In this document: positions 26,925 through 36,504 of the stretch, in pieces | Layout of the letters: every line of letters begins with the position of its first letter | How positions within the stretch are numbered: position 1 is the first letter of the stretch | Origin: Corynebacterium pseudopelargi | GTDB lineage: Bacteria > Actinomycetota > Actinomycetes > Mycobacteriales > Mycobacteriaceae | NCBI RefSeq assembly: GCF_003814005.1 | Contig: NZ_CP033898.1 | Coordinates: 186,001 to 250,000, forward strand | DNA length: 64,000 nucleotides | Direction: 5' to 3' | Made by a program: the position numbers and the translations under genes | Notes under the pieces: model-generated | What the model was told of the DNA's origin: nothing | Seen by the model: the letters and a program-made list of their open reading frames with translations, nothing else | Databases searched by the model: none

Positions 26925-26931
26925 GGCAACC

Positions 26932-26947
26932 AGCTTACAGGTAGATT
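26932..26947. promoter_or_regulatory. Interlocked divergent -10 boxes for DUF2613 and VanW genes
   Basis: On the minus strand TAAGCT (26937-26932) lies 7 nt before the ATG at 26924. On the plus strand TAGATT (26942-26947) lies 7 nt before the GTG at 26955. The two boxes are only 4 bp apart, so each promoter's -35 region must lie across the other's start site. Confidence 0.6.
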
Positions 26948-26954
26948 GGTTGAA

Positions 26955-28562
26955 GTGAAGAAAGCAGTATTAGCAGGCGCGGGCATCGTCGTGGGTATTG
27001 GTGTGCTCTACGGCGCGGATCTTTTGCTCACCCAAGGGCAGGTACCTCGGGGTGCCACGGTGGGTGGAGTTGAGATTGGCGGGATGGATCCCTCGGAAGC
27101 TCAAGCGCTGCTAGAACGCGAAATTGATCCCTCGGCACCCGTTGAGGTGCAAGCGGGCGATTTGCGCTCCAGTTTTAACCCGGCAGCGTCTGGTGTGATG
27201 CCTGATTGGAAGGCCACGATTGACGGTGCTGGAAAACAAGCGCTGAACCCGATTACGCGAGTACGAAGCTTCTTTAGCACCTATGAAATTCCCGTTGCCA
27301 GCACCGTTGATGAGGCGCTGCTTCGCCCGCAGGTGGATCGGATCCGCGCCGAATTATCGCCCGAACCGGTAGAAGCAGGGCTCAACCTTGCAGGTGGGAA
27401 GGTCAATGTGGATCCGCAGCCTGCAAACGGCCAGAAGGTCGAAGGGGTAGAGCAGGCCTTGATTGAGCAGTGGCCAGAAGGTGTTGAGCTGGAACCTGAG
27501 GTCACGCACCCTGAACTTGACCAAAAGGCCGTAGAAAAAGCGCTTCCCGCCGCCGAGCAGGCCGTGAGTAGCCCGTATGTGATTCATGGCCGCGATGCCG
27601 ATGGGGTGATTCCCCCGGAGCGTATGGCAGAGGTAGTGAGCTTTGAGCGCCTCGAACCCAAGGTCAATGTGGAAGCAGCCCAGCACATTTTTGAAGAAGG
27701 TCTTGGACCTACAGAACGGCCCTTGCGCAATGCCAAAGTGAGCTATCCCAGCATGGAGGTCACCCCGCATAGCGATGGGGTGAGTATCGAATGGGAGGCA
27801 ACACTTAAAGGTTTTGATCCCACCACGGATCAACCGCGTGAGCGTGAGGCCGTGTACAAGGATGAAAAAGCTACGTACACCACGGAGATGGCGCAGCAAG
27901 CGAGCTTTGACGACGTGGTGGGTGAATTCACCACCGGCGGGTATAGCGATGCCTCGGGTGTGAATATTGCCCGCGTAGCCCAGATGGTCAACGGTGCGTT
28001 TATTGCACCGGGCGAGACGTTTTCGCTCAATGGCTACACAGGGCCACGTGGCACCGCACAGGGTTTTGTGGAATCTGGGGTGATCCTCAACGGTCGTGCC
28101 GATAAGGCCGTGGGCGGTGGCATCTCACAGTTTGCTACCACCTTGTATAACGCTGCCTACTTTGCCGGGATGCAGGATGTGGCCCACACCCCGCATAGCT
28201 ACTACATTTCGCGTTACCCAGCCGGACGTGAGGCAACCGTGTACGAGGGCGCCATTGACCTGCAGTTTAAGAATGACTCGCCCAACCCGGTGATTATCCA
28301 AACCTCCGCAGGCGGGGGTCAAGTAACGGTGAAGTTGCTTGGGGTAAAAACGGTGAATGTGGAGTCGGTCAATGGTGGGCGTTGGGCCTATACCTCGCCG
28401 CAGGTGATGCAGGTATCTGGGGCTAATTGCACGCCATCTTCGGGTGCCCAAGGTTTTAGCACCAGCGATACTCGGATTATTAAGAACCTCTCTGGGGCTG
28501 AGATTTCCAGGGAAACCCAAACTACTGTGTACGATCCTCAGCCGATCGTGCGCTGTAGCTAA
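26955..28562 (+). CDS. VanW family protein with putative peptidoglycan-binding domains
   Basis: About 535 residues: an N-terminal signal-anchor helix (about 1-25), then repeated G-A-T-V-G-G-V-E-I-G-G-type domains (PG_binding_4-like), then the VanW domain (about 330-480). That domain contains F-T-T-G, N-I-A-R-V-A, G-E-T-F-S-L-N-G and G-G-G-I-S-Q-F-A-T-T-L-Y-N-A. It is exported and probably wall associated; no activity is established for the family. The GTG at 26955 fits a leaderless start (TAGATT plus 7 nt); the TTG at 26946 is inside that box. Its stop overlaps the convergent channel gene by 4 bp. Confidence 0.85.
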   Translation: MKKAVLAGAGIVVGIGVLYGADLLLTQGQVPRGATVGGVEIGGMDPSEAQALLEREIDPSAPVEVQAGDLRSSFNPAASGVMPDWKATIDGAGKQALNPITRVRSFFSTYEIPVASTVDEALLRPQVDRIRAELSPEPVEAGLNLAGGKVNVDPQPANGQKVEGVEQALIEQWPEGVELEPEVTHPELDQKAVEKALPAAEQAVSSPYVIHGRDADGVIPPERMAEVVSFERLEPKVNVEAAQHIFEEGLGPTERPLRNAKVSYPSMEVTPHSDGVSIEWEATLKGFDPTTDQPREREAVYKDEKATYTTEMAQQASFDDVVGEFTTGGYSDASGVNIARVAQMVNGAFIAPGETFSLNGYTGPRGTAQGFVESGVILNGRADKAVGGGISQFATTLYNAAYFAGMQDVAHTPHSYYISRYPAGREATVYEGAIDLQFKNDSPNPVIIQTSAGGGQVTVKLLGVKTVNVESVNGGRWAYTSPQVMQVSGANCTPSSGAQGFSTSDTRIIKNLSGAEISRETQTTVYDPQPIVRCS

Positions 28563-29341
28563 TCCTGCTGCTCGTCTTTGAGGCTTTTGCGTAGCTCCGC
28601 TACTTCTTGGCGGAGTGCGCGAATCTCGGCTTGTACGGGGTCTTCCTTATCTTCAGCTTCGCCTTCTACCTGCTTAATCAGCCAGGAGGCGATGGTTGCT
28701 GTCACCACACCGGCGACGGCAATACCTGCAAGCATGAGCAAGATGGCGATGAATCGACCGGCGGCACTGACTGGCGCAATATCGCCATAGCCGACGGTGG
28801 TGACAGTCACGATGGACCACCATAGGGCGTCGCCAAAGTTAGCGATCTGGCTTTCTGGATAGCCCTGCTCCACGTCGTAGATGGAAAGCGAAGCCACCAG
28901 CACCAGCAGCACCGAACTGACTGCGGTGTAAATGGCGACGGTGACTGAGCGGTTCTGAGTGGAGTAGCGCTGCAATAAGAACAAGATCGGCACGATGCGC
29001 AGGATTTGCAGCGGGCGAAACATTGGCAAGACCACGAGCAGCAGTTCGTGGAGGTGCCGCCAAAACCATCGCTTGCGTTGTTCTGCCAGGGATAGGCGCA
29101 CCACGTAGTCAATAATGAACGCCACCCACGCAATGGAAAGACCAACTTCTGCGATCTGCGTCCAGAGTTGGTCTGATTTACCCAGTGCGGACCAGGCAAA
29201 GAGGATGAGAAAGACCATCGAGACAATCAGCATGGGGCCTTCCACCCGAAGTTCCCAACGCTTTAACTTAGAGGCGTCTTCTGGGACTTCCGGGTGGAAG
29301 ACGATTCGATATGCTCGCGCGATGCTTTCTCGAAGGGTCAT
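28559..29341 (-). CDS. Voltage-gated-type potassium channel
   Basis: A 260-residue six-helix ion channel. The selectivity filter T-V-G-Y-G-D is at about residue 180 between the last two helices, with the pore helix A-L-W-W-S-I-V-T-V-T before it. A C-terminal coiled coil (about 225-260, E-I-R-A-L-R-Q-E-V-A-E-L-R) would support tetramer assembly. It is followed on the plus strand by the convergent VanW gene and lies 3 bp downstream of the YhgE/Pip gene, with which it may be co-transcribed. Confidence 0.85.
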   Translation of the reverse strand: MTLRESIARAYRIVFHPEVPEDASKLKRWELRVEGPMLIVSMVFLILFAWSALGKSDQLWTQIAEVGLSIAWVAFIIDYVVRLSLAEQRKRWFWRHLHELLLVVLPMFRPLQILRIVPILFLLQRYSTQNRSVTVAIYTAVSSVLLVLVASLSIYDVEQGYPESQIANFGDALWWSIVTVTTVGYGDIAPVSAAGRFIAILLMLAGIAVAGVVTATIASWLIKQVEGEAEDKEDPVQAEIRALRQEVAELRKSLKDEQQD

Positions 29342-29344
29342 TGC

Positions 29345-31489
29345 CTAGATATTAATGGCTGGGTGCAAGCGCTTCATTGTCCAGGTGCGGTCGCGGCGTG
29401 CACCCAGCGCTGTGGCCGTCAGGCAGCCGGCCAGCACCAGCAGGAGCACCACAATGGCAATGGGCAGGCGCTCATCGAGGGATCCGTAAATGAGCTGACG
29501 GAAGCCATTGACGGTGTAGGTCATGGGGTTGACCGGGGCGAAGAACTCAACAATCTTCGGTTCTGTCTGCACCGGATAAAGGCCACCGGAGGCGATGATC
29601 TGCAGCATGAGGAAGGCCATGGCCGCAACCTTGCCTGGTCCAGGCCCAAGCAGCACGTTAAACATTTGGTTCAGTGCCGCAAATACCACCGCGACCAGGA
29701 TGGAGAAGAGCCAGAGTGCTACCGGGTACACCGGGTTGAGGCCAACGCCGAAGATGGTCACCAGGAACACTGCCGTTGCTTGCAGGGTGACGATCAGCGC
29801 TGCCGGCCAGAGGCCATCGAGTGCGGCGCGCAGTGGGGCAACGCCGCTTGCTACTGCGCGTGCCTGCATGGGGCGAAGCAGCAGGAACACGATGATGCCA
29901 CCGATAAACAGCGCCAGGGAGAAGAAGAAGGGTGCAAGGCCTGCGCCGAAGGTGTTCTCGCCGGCATCATTGCCCGAGGTGAGCATCACCGGCCCGCCCA
30001 CCACGGTGGCGGTGTCGAGGCGCTGCTGTTCATTCCACTGAGGCACCTGGCGGGCACCTTCGGCGAGCTTATCGTGCAGCTCGCTGGAGCCATCTGCAAG
30101 CTGCTTGGCGCCATCTTCTGCCGTGACCATATTGGTGGCCAATTCACCGGCACCGGCATGTAGCTGGGTGATGCCAGTGGAAAGCTCATTGGCGCCGGTA
30201 GAAAGCTGGGTTGCGCCCTGGTTTAGGGCCAGTGCGCCTTGGTTTAAGGCCTGGGCACCATCGTTGAGTTGTTTCACACCATTTTGCAGCTCGCCGAGTT
30301 TGCCTGGCAGTTGCTGGGTGCCCGAGCGTAGCTCTTCTACGCCGCCACGAAGTGGGGCGTTGGGATCAGAGAGTTGATAGGCCAGTTGTGCTGTGCCGTC
30401 GGAAAGCTCGCGGATTTGGGCGGTGTAGATGGAATCCTTGCCCAGGGCATTGGTGTCGATGGCAACGGCAAGCTGATCAAGCTGATCTGCCAGAAGGTTG
30501 GTTTGGCGGCCGGGAATAAGGCGCAATTGGCGGGCAATATCGCGGGCCGTCTCAGAGTTTAAGGTTTGCAGCTCGGTTACTTCATCGGCCTTGGCCTGCA
30601 GGGCCTGCACACCATCGTTGATGGCGGAAGCGCCCTTGCCTGCTTGATCGATGCCGCCGGCGAGTTCACCAACGCCACCAGTCAGTGCGCTGAGTTTTCC
30701 AGTGGCCTCATCTACCGCGGCGTTTAACTGTGCGGTGCCGCCAGCAAGTTGCCCTGCGCCGTTGGCCAGCTTCGAGGTGCCGTCGGAAAGCTCATTGGCA
30801 CCGGCGGCGAGTTTCTTGGAGCCGTCTTCGGCATCGCCAAGTTTGGTGTTGAGCGTATTGGCACCGTCGGTGAGCTTTACTAAGCCGCTTTCGAGGCTGT
30901 TCGCGCCGTTTTCGAGCTTTCCGGCGCCTTCGGCTGCCATGCGCAGGCCCGTGCCGGCATCCACGACGCCTAAGAGGATCTGATCAACCACCTGGGCGCC
31001 CAGCTCATCGGAGACAACCTGCAACAGCTCGCGCATCGCATTTTGGCCGATCAGGGTAGAGAGATAGCCATTGGCGTCGTTGTAGGTCACGCGCAATTGG
31101 GCTTTTTGGGGGTCATCGGTGGTGGGGGAGGCTACTGCCTGGGAGAAATTCTCAGGAATCTCCAGGGCGAAGTAGTATTCGCCGTCTTTCACGCCCTTGG
31201 AGGCATCCTCAGCCGAGGTCTCGGTCCAGGTCAGCTCTTTATTTTCGTGGAGGGCTTTGACGATCTGATCGCCGGCTTCAAGCTCTTTGCCCTGCACGGT
31301 GATGCCCTTATCGGAGTTCACCAATGCGATGGGCAGCTTGCTTACGTTGCCAAAGGGGTTCCAAAACGCCCAGAGGTAGAGCGCGGAGTACAGCAGTGGC
31401 ATCAAAATCACTGCGACGATGGCCACGCGCGCGAGTTTTGCTCGTTTGAATCGGCGAAGTTCCGTGCCGATGTGGAATCCGGAAATCAT
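29345..31489 (-). CDS. YhgE/Pip domain membrane protein
   Basis: A 714-residue protein with the YhgE/Pip plan. One N-terminal membrane helix and the P-L-L-Y-S-A-L-Y-L-W-A-F-W-N-P motif are followed by a long extracytoplasmic region of repeated L-x-x-G-A-x-x-L heptad-like units (about 170-470). Five or six C-terminal membrane helices follow, of ABC-2 permease type. Related proteins include the phage-infection protein and type VII-associated factors. The start overlaps the stop of the ABC-like ATPase gene (ATGA), suggesting the two form a transporter-like pair. Confidence 0.85.
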   Translation of the reverse strand: MISGFHIGTELRRFKRAKLARVAIVAVILMPLLYSALYLWAFWNPFGNVSKLPIALVNSDKGITVQGKELEAGDQIVKALHENKELTWTETSAEDASKGVKDGEYYFALEIPENFSQAVASPTTDDPQKAQLRVTYNDANGYLSTLIGQNAMRELLQVVSDELGAQVVDQILLGVVDAGTGLRMAAEGAGKLENGANSLESGLVKLTDGANTLNTKLGDAEDGSKKLAAGANELSDGTSKLANGAGQLAGGTAQLNAAVDEATGKLSALTGGVGELAGGIDQAGKGASAINDGVQALQAKADEVTELQTLNSETARDIARQLRLIPGRQTNLLADQLDQLAVAIDTNALGKDSIYTAQIRELSDGTAQLAYQLSDPNAPLRGGVEELRSGTQQLPGKLGELQNGVKQLNDGAQALNQGALALNQGATQLSTGANELSTGITQLHAGAGELATNMVTAEDGAKQLADGSSELHDKLAEGARQVPQWNEQQRLDTATVVGGPVMLTSGNDAGENTFGAGLAPFFFSLALFIGGIIVFLLLRPMQARAVASGVAPLRAALDGLWPAALIVTLQATAVFLVTIFGVGLNPVYPVALWLFSILVAVVFAALNQMFNVLLGPGPGKVAAMAFLMLQIIASGGLYPVQTEPKIVEFFAPVNPMTYTVNGFRQLIYGSLDERLPIAIVVLLLVLAGCLTATALGARRDRTWTMKRLHPAINI

Positions 31490-32244
31490 TTCTCGTCCTT
31501 ATGGTGGCGGCCGGTGTTCTCGGGCTGGAGGTGGCCTTCGTCGGTAAACAGTTCAATCTGGTGGTGCTCTACGCCCTCGACGGGGTTCACGGCATTGAGC
31601 ACGACGGGGATCTTTTCTGCGATTCTTTGCAGCGAGTGCAGCAGCACCAGGCGATCTTCTTGTTCGCGAACCTGCTCAAAGTCGTCCATGACCAGCATCT
31701 TGATCTCGGCCCCATTGGCGGGCTTTAAGGCAAGGCAGATGCGCAACAAGATGCGATCCAGGCTGGAAAGTTGTGAGATATACACATCCAGTGGTGGTAG
31801 ATCGCGGTGGCCAAATACGAAGGAACAAAGCTCGTCGCGGTAGGCCTCATCTGCTGGTTTGGTCCAGGAGATCCAGAGATTGGACCAAGCGCGGTGCTCG
31901 GTGAGGATCTCGTGAACCTTGACCGATCGGTCGAGGGCATCGATCGACTCAACGCCGGCGATGGCCACCATGTTGCGGATCTTTTTGGGCTCAGATTCGC
32001 CGAGGACGGTGATTTCGCCTTCGTTTACCTTCATGCGCCCGGAAATGGTGAGCGCGAGCGCGGTGCGGCCTGAACCGCCGCGCCCGTTGAGGATGGTGAG
32101 CCCTTCACCTGGGATTTCCACGTCGAGTGGGCCATATGCCGGGCCTTCCTCGCCTCGCACGGCAATGTCGTGGGCAACGACTGCCGGTTCTACCTCGACT
32201 GGGTCGCCGGAGGCTTCAACAGCGGGTTCAATTGCTTTTGCCAA
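31486..32244 (-). CDS. ABC-type ATP-binding protein, partner of YhgE/Pip
   Basis: About 252 residues. A Walker-A-like loop G-R-G-G-S-G-R-T has Arg where Lys is usual. Walker B is M-L-V-M-D-D, and the signature region S-Q-L-S-S-L-D-R is far from LSGGQ. The ABC beta-core G-E-I-T-V-L-G is recognisable. G-S-G-R-T forms occur in actinobacterial relatives, so the Arg may be a family feature. The start is uncertain: a TTG at 32244 is in frame near AGAAAG; the frame stays open upstream to 32319. Coupled to the YhgE/Pip gene by ATGA. Confidence 0.7.
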   Translation of the reverse strand: MAKAIEPAVEASGDPVEVEPAVVAHDIAVRGEEGPAYGPLDVEIPGEGLTILNGRGGSGRTALALTISGRMKVNEGEITVLGESEPKKIRNMVAIAGVESIDALDRSVKVHEILTEHRAWSNLWISWTKPADEAYRDELCSFVFGHRDLPPLDVYISQLSSLDRILLRICLALKPANGAEIKMLVMDDFEQVREQEDRLVLLHSLQRIAEKIPVVLNAVNPVEGVEHHQIELFTDEGHLQPENTGRHHKDEK

Positions 32245-32420
32245 GACCGTGATCTTTCTGCTGCTAGTACAGCCATTTGCGACCGTAAGTGAGTGTGTAC
32301 CCTCCGGATAATAGGGCAAGCCGGAGTGTTTACAAAGCCGAAATGGTTGTTAAGTGGTCATTTTGTGTTGCGAAAGGCTATGCCATCAGAACTGAGAGCT
32401 AGATCATTTTCGCCTACTGT

Positions 32421-32474
32421 GTGTTCGCTAAAAAACACTAATCTTGAGGCTATACCACCTTCCCCTCGAAGGTG
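32421..32474 (+). promoter_or_regulatory. Putative cstA promoter, inverted repeat and leader hairpin
   Basis: An inverted repeat GTGTT-N8-AACAC (32421-32438) lies where a -35 region would be and touches TAATCT (32439-32444), a fair -10 box. A 7-bp hairpin CACCTTC-CCCTC-GAAGGTG follows at 32456-32474 in the 5' leader. The factor that might bind is not identified. Confidence 0.35.
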
Positions 32475-32509
32475 AACCCCTCAAATGTGGAGCCTAAAAG
32501 GAGGCGAAT

Positions 32510-34732
32510 ATGACCACCACAGTCAGCAGACCACCCAATCACGTGGAGCCTGAGCAGCTTGAACGTGACCATAGCACCTGGACACTCAAGAAAATTCTTC
32601 TATGGTCAGCCATCGCATTGCTCGGCGGCGTGGCCTGGGTGATGATCGCGATTGTGCGCGGCGAAACCGTCAACGGCATCTGGTTCGTATTCGCCGCGGT
32701 ATGCAGTTACTTCATTGCTTATCGCTTCTACGCCAAATTCATCGAAGATAAACTCGTGCGCCCGGACGATTCCCGCGCCACACCCGCCGAATACAAAGAA
32801 GACGGCAAAGACTACATGCCCACCGACCGCCGCGTGCTCTACGGGCACCACTTCGCGGCGATCGCCGGCGCCGGACCGCTGGTTGGCCCAGTGCTTGCGG
32901 CACAAATGGGCTTTTTGCCCGGCACCATCTGGATCATCGTGGGCGTGATCTTCGCCGGCGCCGTCCAGGATTACCTCGTCCTGCACTTCTCCATGCGCCG
33001 CGGCGGACGTTCCCTAGGACAGATGGCCAAGGATGAACTCGGCCCCATCGGCGGCTATGCAGCAATCATCGCCACCTTGGCCATCATGATCATCATCACC
33101 GCCATCTTGGCCCTCGTGGTGGTCAATGCTCTTGGTGAATCCCCCTGGGGTGTGTTCTCGGTGGGTATGACCATCCCCATCGCGCTGTTTATGGGCATCT
33201 ACCTGCGCTATATCCGCCCCGGTGCCGTGATGGAAGTATCGGTGATCGGCTTCGTGCTGCTCATCGCCGCCATTATCGGCGGTGGCTATGTGGGCTCCTC
33301 GGCGTGGGGCATTGAACACCTCACCCTCGAGCGCACCACCTTGGCGTGGGCTGTGATCATCTACGGCTTCGTGGCCGCCGTGTTGCCGGTGTGGCTCTTG
33401 CTCGCACCGCGCGATTACCTTTCTACCTTTATGAAGATCGGCACCATCGTCCTTCTAGCCATCGGCATCGTGGTGGTGCGCCCTGAGATCTCCGTGCCGG
33501 CAATGTCTGAATTTGCCTATCGTTCCGACGGCCCAGTCTTTACCGGCCCGCTGTTCCCCTTCCTCTTTGTCACCATCGCCTGCGGTGCGCTTTCTGGCTT
33601 CCACGCTCTGATTGCCTCTGGCACCACACCGAAGCTGGTAGAAAAAGAACGCCAGACCCGCTTCATTGGTTATGGCGGCATGCTCATGGAATCCTTCGTG
33701 GCCATCATGGCCTTCGTTGCGGCCTTGACGGTGGATCGTGGTATTTACTTCGCCATGAATGCAGGCCCCGGCGCCACACTTGGCACGGTGGAGGGTGCGG
33801 CAGCCTTTGTAAACTCCCTTGGGCTTAGCGGTGTGCATGTCACCCCCGATCAGCTTTCCGGTACGGCAGAGGCGGTAGGAGAGCACACCATCGTCTCTCG
33901 CACTGGCGGTGCTCCCACCCTTGCTGTTGGCATGGCGGGCATCATGCACCGAATGCTGCCTGGTCTGGATTTGATGAGCTTCTGGTATCACTTCGCCATC
34001 ATGTTTGAGGCTCTCTTTATCCTCACCGCCGTGGATGCCGGCACCCGCGTTGCCCGCTTCATGCTCCAAGACACCCTGGGCAATTTCATTCCGAAATTCC
34101 AAGATTCTTCCTGGCGTTTGGGCGTGTGGATCACCACCGCAGTCATGGTTGCCGGCTGGGGCGGCATCTTGGTGTTGGGCGTGACCGATCCGCTTGGCGG
34201 CATCAACACCTTCTTCCCGCTTTTCGGTATTGCCAACCAACTGCTCGCAGCCATCGCCCTGGCCGTGTGCTTGAGCATCGCCGCGCATAAGGGCCGTGTG
34301 AAGTACCTGTGGATCATCATCGTTCCTTTGCTTTTCGACGTAGTGGTCACCGTCGTAGGGTCCTATTACAAGATCTTTTCTTCAGACCCAAAGATCGGCT
34401 ACTGGGCCAACCACTTCAAGGCTAAAGAGGCCTTGGAATCGGGTGCCCAAAGCTATGGCACCGCCAGCTCTCCGGAGGCGATCGAAGCCGTGGTGCGCAA
34501 TACCTTGGTGCAGGGTTCGCTTTCCATCCTCTTCGTGGTGCTTACCTTGATCGTGGTGGGAATCTCCGCCTTGCGCACCATCCAGGCGATTCGCACGAAG
34601 AAGATCGTGGATCACGATGATCCCTATGTGGAATCCCAGATCTACGCACCTGCAGATCTTGTGCCCACCCACTCCGAGCGCGAGCTTGAAAAGCAGTGGA
34701 AGCAGTACAAAGAAGCAAAGGCGAGGTCATGA
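32510..34732 (+). CDS. cstA: CstA-family carbon starvation/pyruvate transporter
   Basis: A 740-residue polytopic protein with about 16 helices. Family motifs include the early Y-G-H-H-F-A-A-I-A-G-A-G-P-L-V-G-P segment near residue 105. The middle part contains G-A-L-S-G-F-H-A-L-I-A-S-G-T-T-P-K-L, and later F-G-I-A-N-Q-L-L-A. CstA/BtsT proteins import pyruvate or peptides under carbon limitation. The ATG follows AAAAGGAGG. The stop overlaps the small ybdD-like gene by ATGA, the same pairing as in E. coli. Confidence 0.92.
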   Translation: MTTTVSRPPNHVEPEQLERDHSTWTLKKILLWSAIALLGGVAWVMIAIVRGETVNGIWFVFAAVCSYFIAYRFYAKFIEDKLVRPDDSRATPAEYKEDGKDYMPTDRRVLYGHHFAAIAGAGPLVGPVLAAQMGFLPGTIWIIVGVIFAGAVQDYLVLHFSMRRGGRSLGQMAKDELGPIGGYAAIIATLAIMIIITAILALVVVNALGESPWGVFSVGMTIPIALFMGIYLRYIRPGAVMEVSVIGFVLLIAAIIGGGYVGSSAWGIEHLTLERTTLAWAVIIYGFVAAVLPVWLLLAPRDYLSTFMKIGTIVLLAIGIVVVRPEISVPAMSEFAYRSDGPVFTGPLFPFLFVTIACGALSGFHALIASGTTPKLVEKERQTRFIGYGGMLMESFVAIMAFVAALTVDRGIYFAMNAGPGATLGTVEGAAAFVNSLGLSGVHVTPDQLSGTAEAVGEHTIVSRTGGAPTLAVGMAGIMHRMLPGLDLMSFWYHFAIMFEALFILTAVDAGTRVARFMLQDTLGNFIPKFQDSSWRLGVWITTAVMVAGWGGILVLGVTDPLGGINTFFPLFGIANQLLAAIALAVCLSIAAHKGRVKYLWIIIVPLLFDVVVTVVGSYYKIFSSDPKIGYWANHFKAKEALESGAQSYGTASSPEAIEAVVRNTLVQGSLSILFVVLTLIVVGISALRTIQAIRTKKIVDHDDPYVESQIYAPADLVPTHSERELEKQWKQYKEAKARS

Positions 34733-34890
34733 TCAAATTCCTCAAAGGCGTGATGGGTGCAGATAAATATGAGCGCTATGTGGAATTCCACGAGCGCTCC
34801 GGTTGCACCCATGCGCCAATGAGCCGCAAAGAGTTTTGGCGCGAGCACTACAAGGAACAAGACCGCAACCCAGGGGCGAGGTGTTGTTAG
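34729..34890 (+). CDS. ybdD: YbdD/YjiX-family small protein
   Basis: A 53-residue cytoplasmic protein with G-A-D-K-Y-E-R-Y-V-E-F-H near the start and the C-terminal R-N-P-G-A-R-C-C typical of the YbdD (DUF466) family. These proteins accompany CstA/BtsT and are needed for pyruvate transport in E. coli. The ATG overlaps the cstA stop (ATGA). Confidence 0.88.
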   Translation: MIKFLKGVMGADKYERYVEFHERSGCTHAPMSRKEFWREHYKEQDRNPGARCC

Positions 34891-34929
34891 GGGTAATCTA
34901 ATTGCGAAAAACCACACAAGGAGCATGAC

Positions 34930-36504
34930 ATGGTCGAAGCCCACCCGGTGCTAACAATTTTGCCACCGATCATCGCCATTACCTTGGCGATCATTACCCG
35001 CAAGGTGCTGTTAAGCCTTGGCCTCGGCATCATTGCCGCCGGCATCCTGCTGGCCAACTTTGCCCCGGGGGCTTCGATTGCCAATGTATGGAATGCCTTT
35101 GCCGCCAACTTCTATAGCGAAGGCGAAATCAATACAGGCTCCATTTACATCATGGTGTTCCTCTTGCTCCTTGGCGTGATCACCGCCCTGATCTTGATGA
35201 GTGGCGGTTCCGCAGCCTTTTCGGATTGGGCTGCCTCAAAGATCAAAAGCCGCAGGGGAGCCCAGGGCCTTGCAGTGCTGTTGGGCATCGCCATCTTCAT
35301 TGATGATTACTTCAATGCACTTGCCGTGGGTCAAATTGCCAAGCCTGTGACCGATAAATACAGGGTGGCCCGCGCCAAGCTTGCTTACGTGATCGACTCC
35401 ACCTCTGCTCCGGTGGCGGTGCTGGCACCCTTTTCCTCTTGGGGCGCATCCATCATCGGCCTGCTCGCCCCAGTGGTAGCGGCCTCGGCCTACACCGGAA
35501 GCCCCATGCAGGCCTTCCTCAGCGCCGCTGCCGCGAATTACTACGCCATCGGTGCTGTGATCTTCGTGCTGCTGGTGGTGTTCTTCCAAATCGATATCGG
35601 CTCCATGCGCCGCGAGGAGTACCGCGCCATTGCCAAGGGCGAAACCTTCTCTGCAGAAGACGAGATCCCCGGCGAGCTCTCCGAGGATCTGCCGGTGCAT
35701 GATCCAGGCAAGATCCGCGCCCTGGTTATTCCCTTCATCGTCCTCGTCGTAGGCGTGGTGGGCACCATGATGATCACCGGTGGCCTTGAAGGTGGCTCCT
35801 GGTCTTTGCTGGACATGTTTGCCAACACCAAGGTCAATGAGTCGCTGATCATCGGCGGCACCTTGGGCACCATCGCGGCACTGGCCTGCTACATCGCCGT
35901 AACCCGCCAGAACCCCGATTTCCACGCAGGTGTGCTCGGACGCGGCGTTGCAGGTGGCGCAAAGTCCATGATGCCCGCCATTGCCATCTTGTTGCTGGCA
36001 TGGACCTTGGGCAGCCTCATCGGAGAGCTCGGCACCGGCAACTACCTGGCCTCCCTGGTAGAAGGGGCAAATGTTTCGGTGAACTGGCTGATTCCTCTGA
36101 TGTTCCTCATCGCAGGCTTCATGGCCTTTTCCACGGGCACATCCTGGGGCTCCTTCGGCCTGCTCATTCCCATCGCAGGTGAGATCATGGTCTCGCTGAA
36201 TGAGCCAGACTTCCTCGTACCGGCCATCGGTGCAGTGCTCGCAGGCGCGGTGCTAGGCGATCACTGCTCACCGATTTCCGATACCACCATCTTGTCGTCC
36301 ACCGGCGCTGGCTGCTCGCACATCGTTCACGTGGCAACCCAGTTGCCCTACGCACTCATTGGCGGCACCGCGGCGCTGCTTGGTTATGTCACGCTGGCGA
36401 TCACTTCCTCTGCTGGCATTGGGCTCATCGTCACCCTGCTGAGCCTGCTGGCCTTCGCGCTGATTGCCAATAAGATGACCACCACGCTGGAGCATTCCGC
36501 TTGA
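34930..36504 (+). CDS. NhaC-family Na+/H+ antiporter-like protein
   Basis: A 524-residue protein with 12 or more helices. Motifs include I-F-I-D-D-Y-F-N-A-L near residue 120, F-S-S-W-G-A-S near 165, S-T-G-T-S-W-G-S-F-G near 400 and G-D-H-C-S-P-I-S-D-T-T-I-L near 440, all characteristic of NhaC-type carriers. The exchanged ion or substrate is inferred from the family only. The ATG follows ACAAGGAGC. Its stop overlaps the start of the next membrane protein gene (TTGA). Confidence 0.85.
   Translation: MVEAHPVLTILPPIIAITLAIITRKVLLSLGLGIIAAGILLANFAPGASIANVWNAFAANFYSEGEINTGSIYIMVFLLLLGVITALILMSGGSAAFSDWAASKIKSRRGAQGLAVLLGIAIFIDDYFNALAVGQIAKPVTDKYRVARAKLAYVIDSTSAPVAVLAPFSSWGASIIGLLAPVVAASAYTGSPMQAFLSAAAANYYAIGAVIFVLLVVFFQIDIGSMRREEYRAIAKGETFSAEDEIPGELSEDLPVHDPGKIRALVIPFIVLVVGVVGTMMITGGLEGGSWSLLDMFANTKVNESLIIGGTLGTIAALACYIAVTRQNPDFHAGVLGRGVAGGAKSMMPAIAILLLAWTLGSLIGELGTGNYLASLVEGANVSVNWLIPLMFLIAGFMAFSTGTSWGSFGLLIPIAGEIMVSLNEPDFLVPAIGAVLAGAVLGDHCSPISDTTILSSTGAGCSHIVHVATQLPYALIGGTAALLGYVTLAITSSAGIGLIVTLLSLLAFALIANKMTTTLEHSA

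Noticed and set aside
32219..32300. 28-codon ORF in another frame after TACGGT near the ABC ATPase start
   Set aside because: Its spacing to TACGGT is 5 nt and its product has no feature; it is probably accidental, although the ATPase start remains uncertain.
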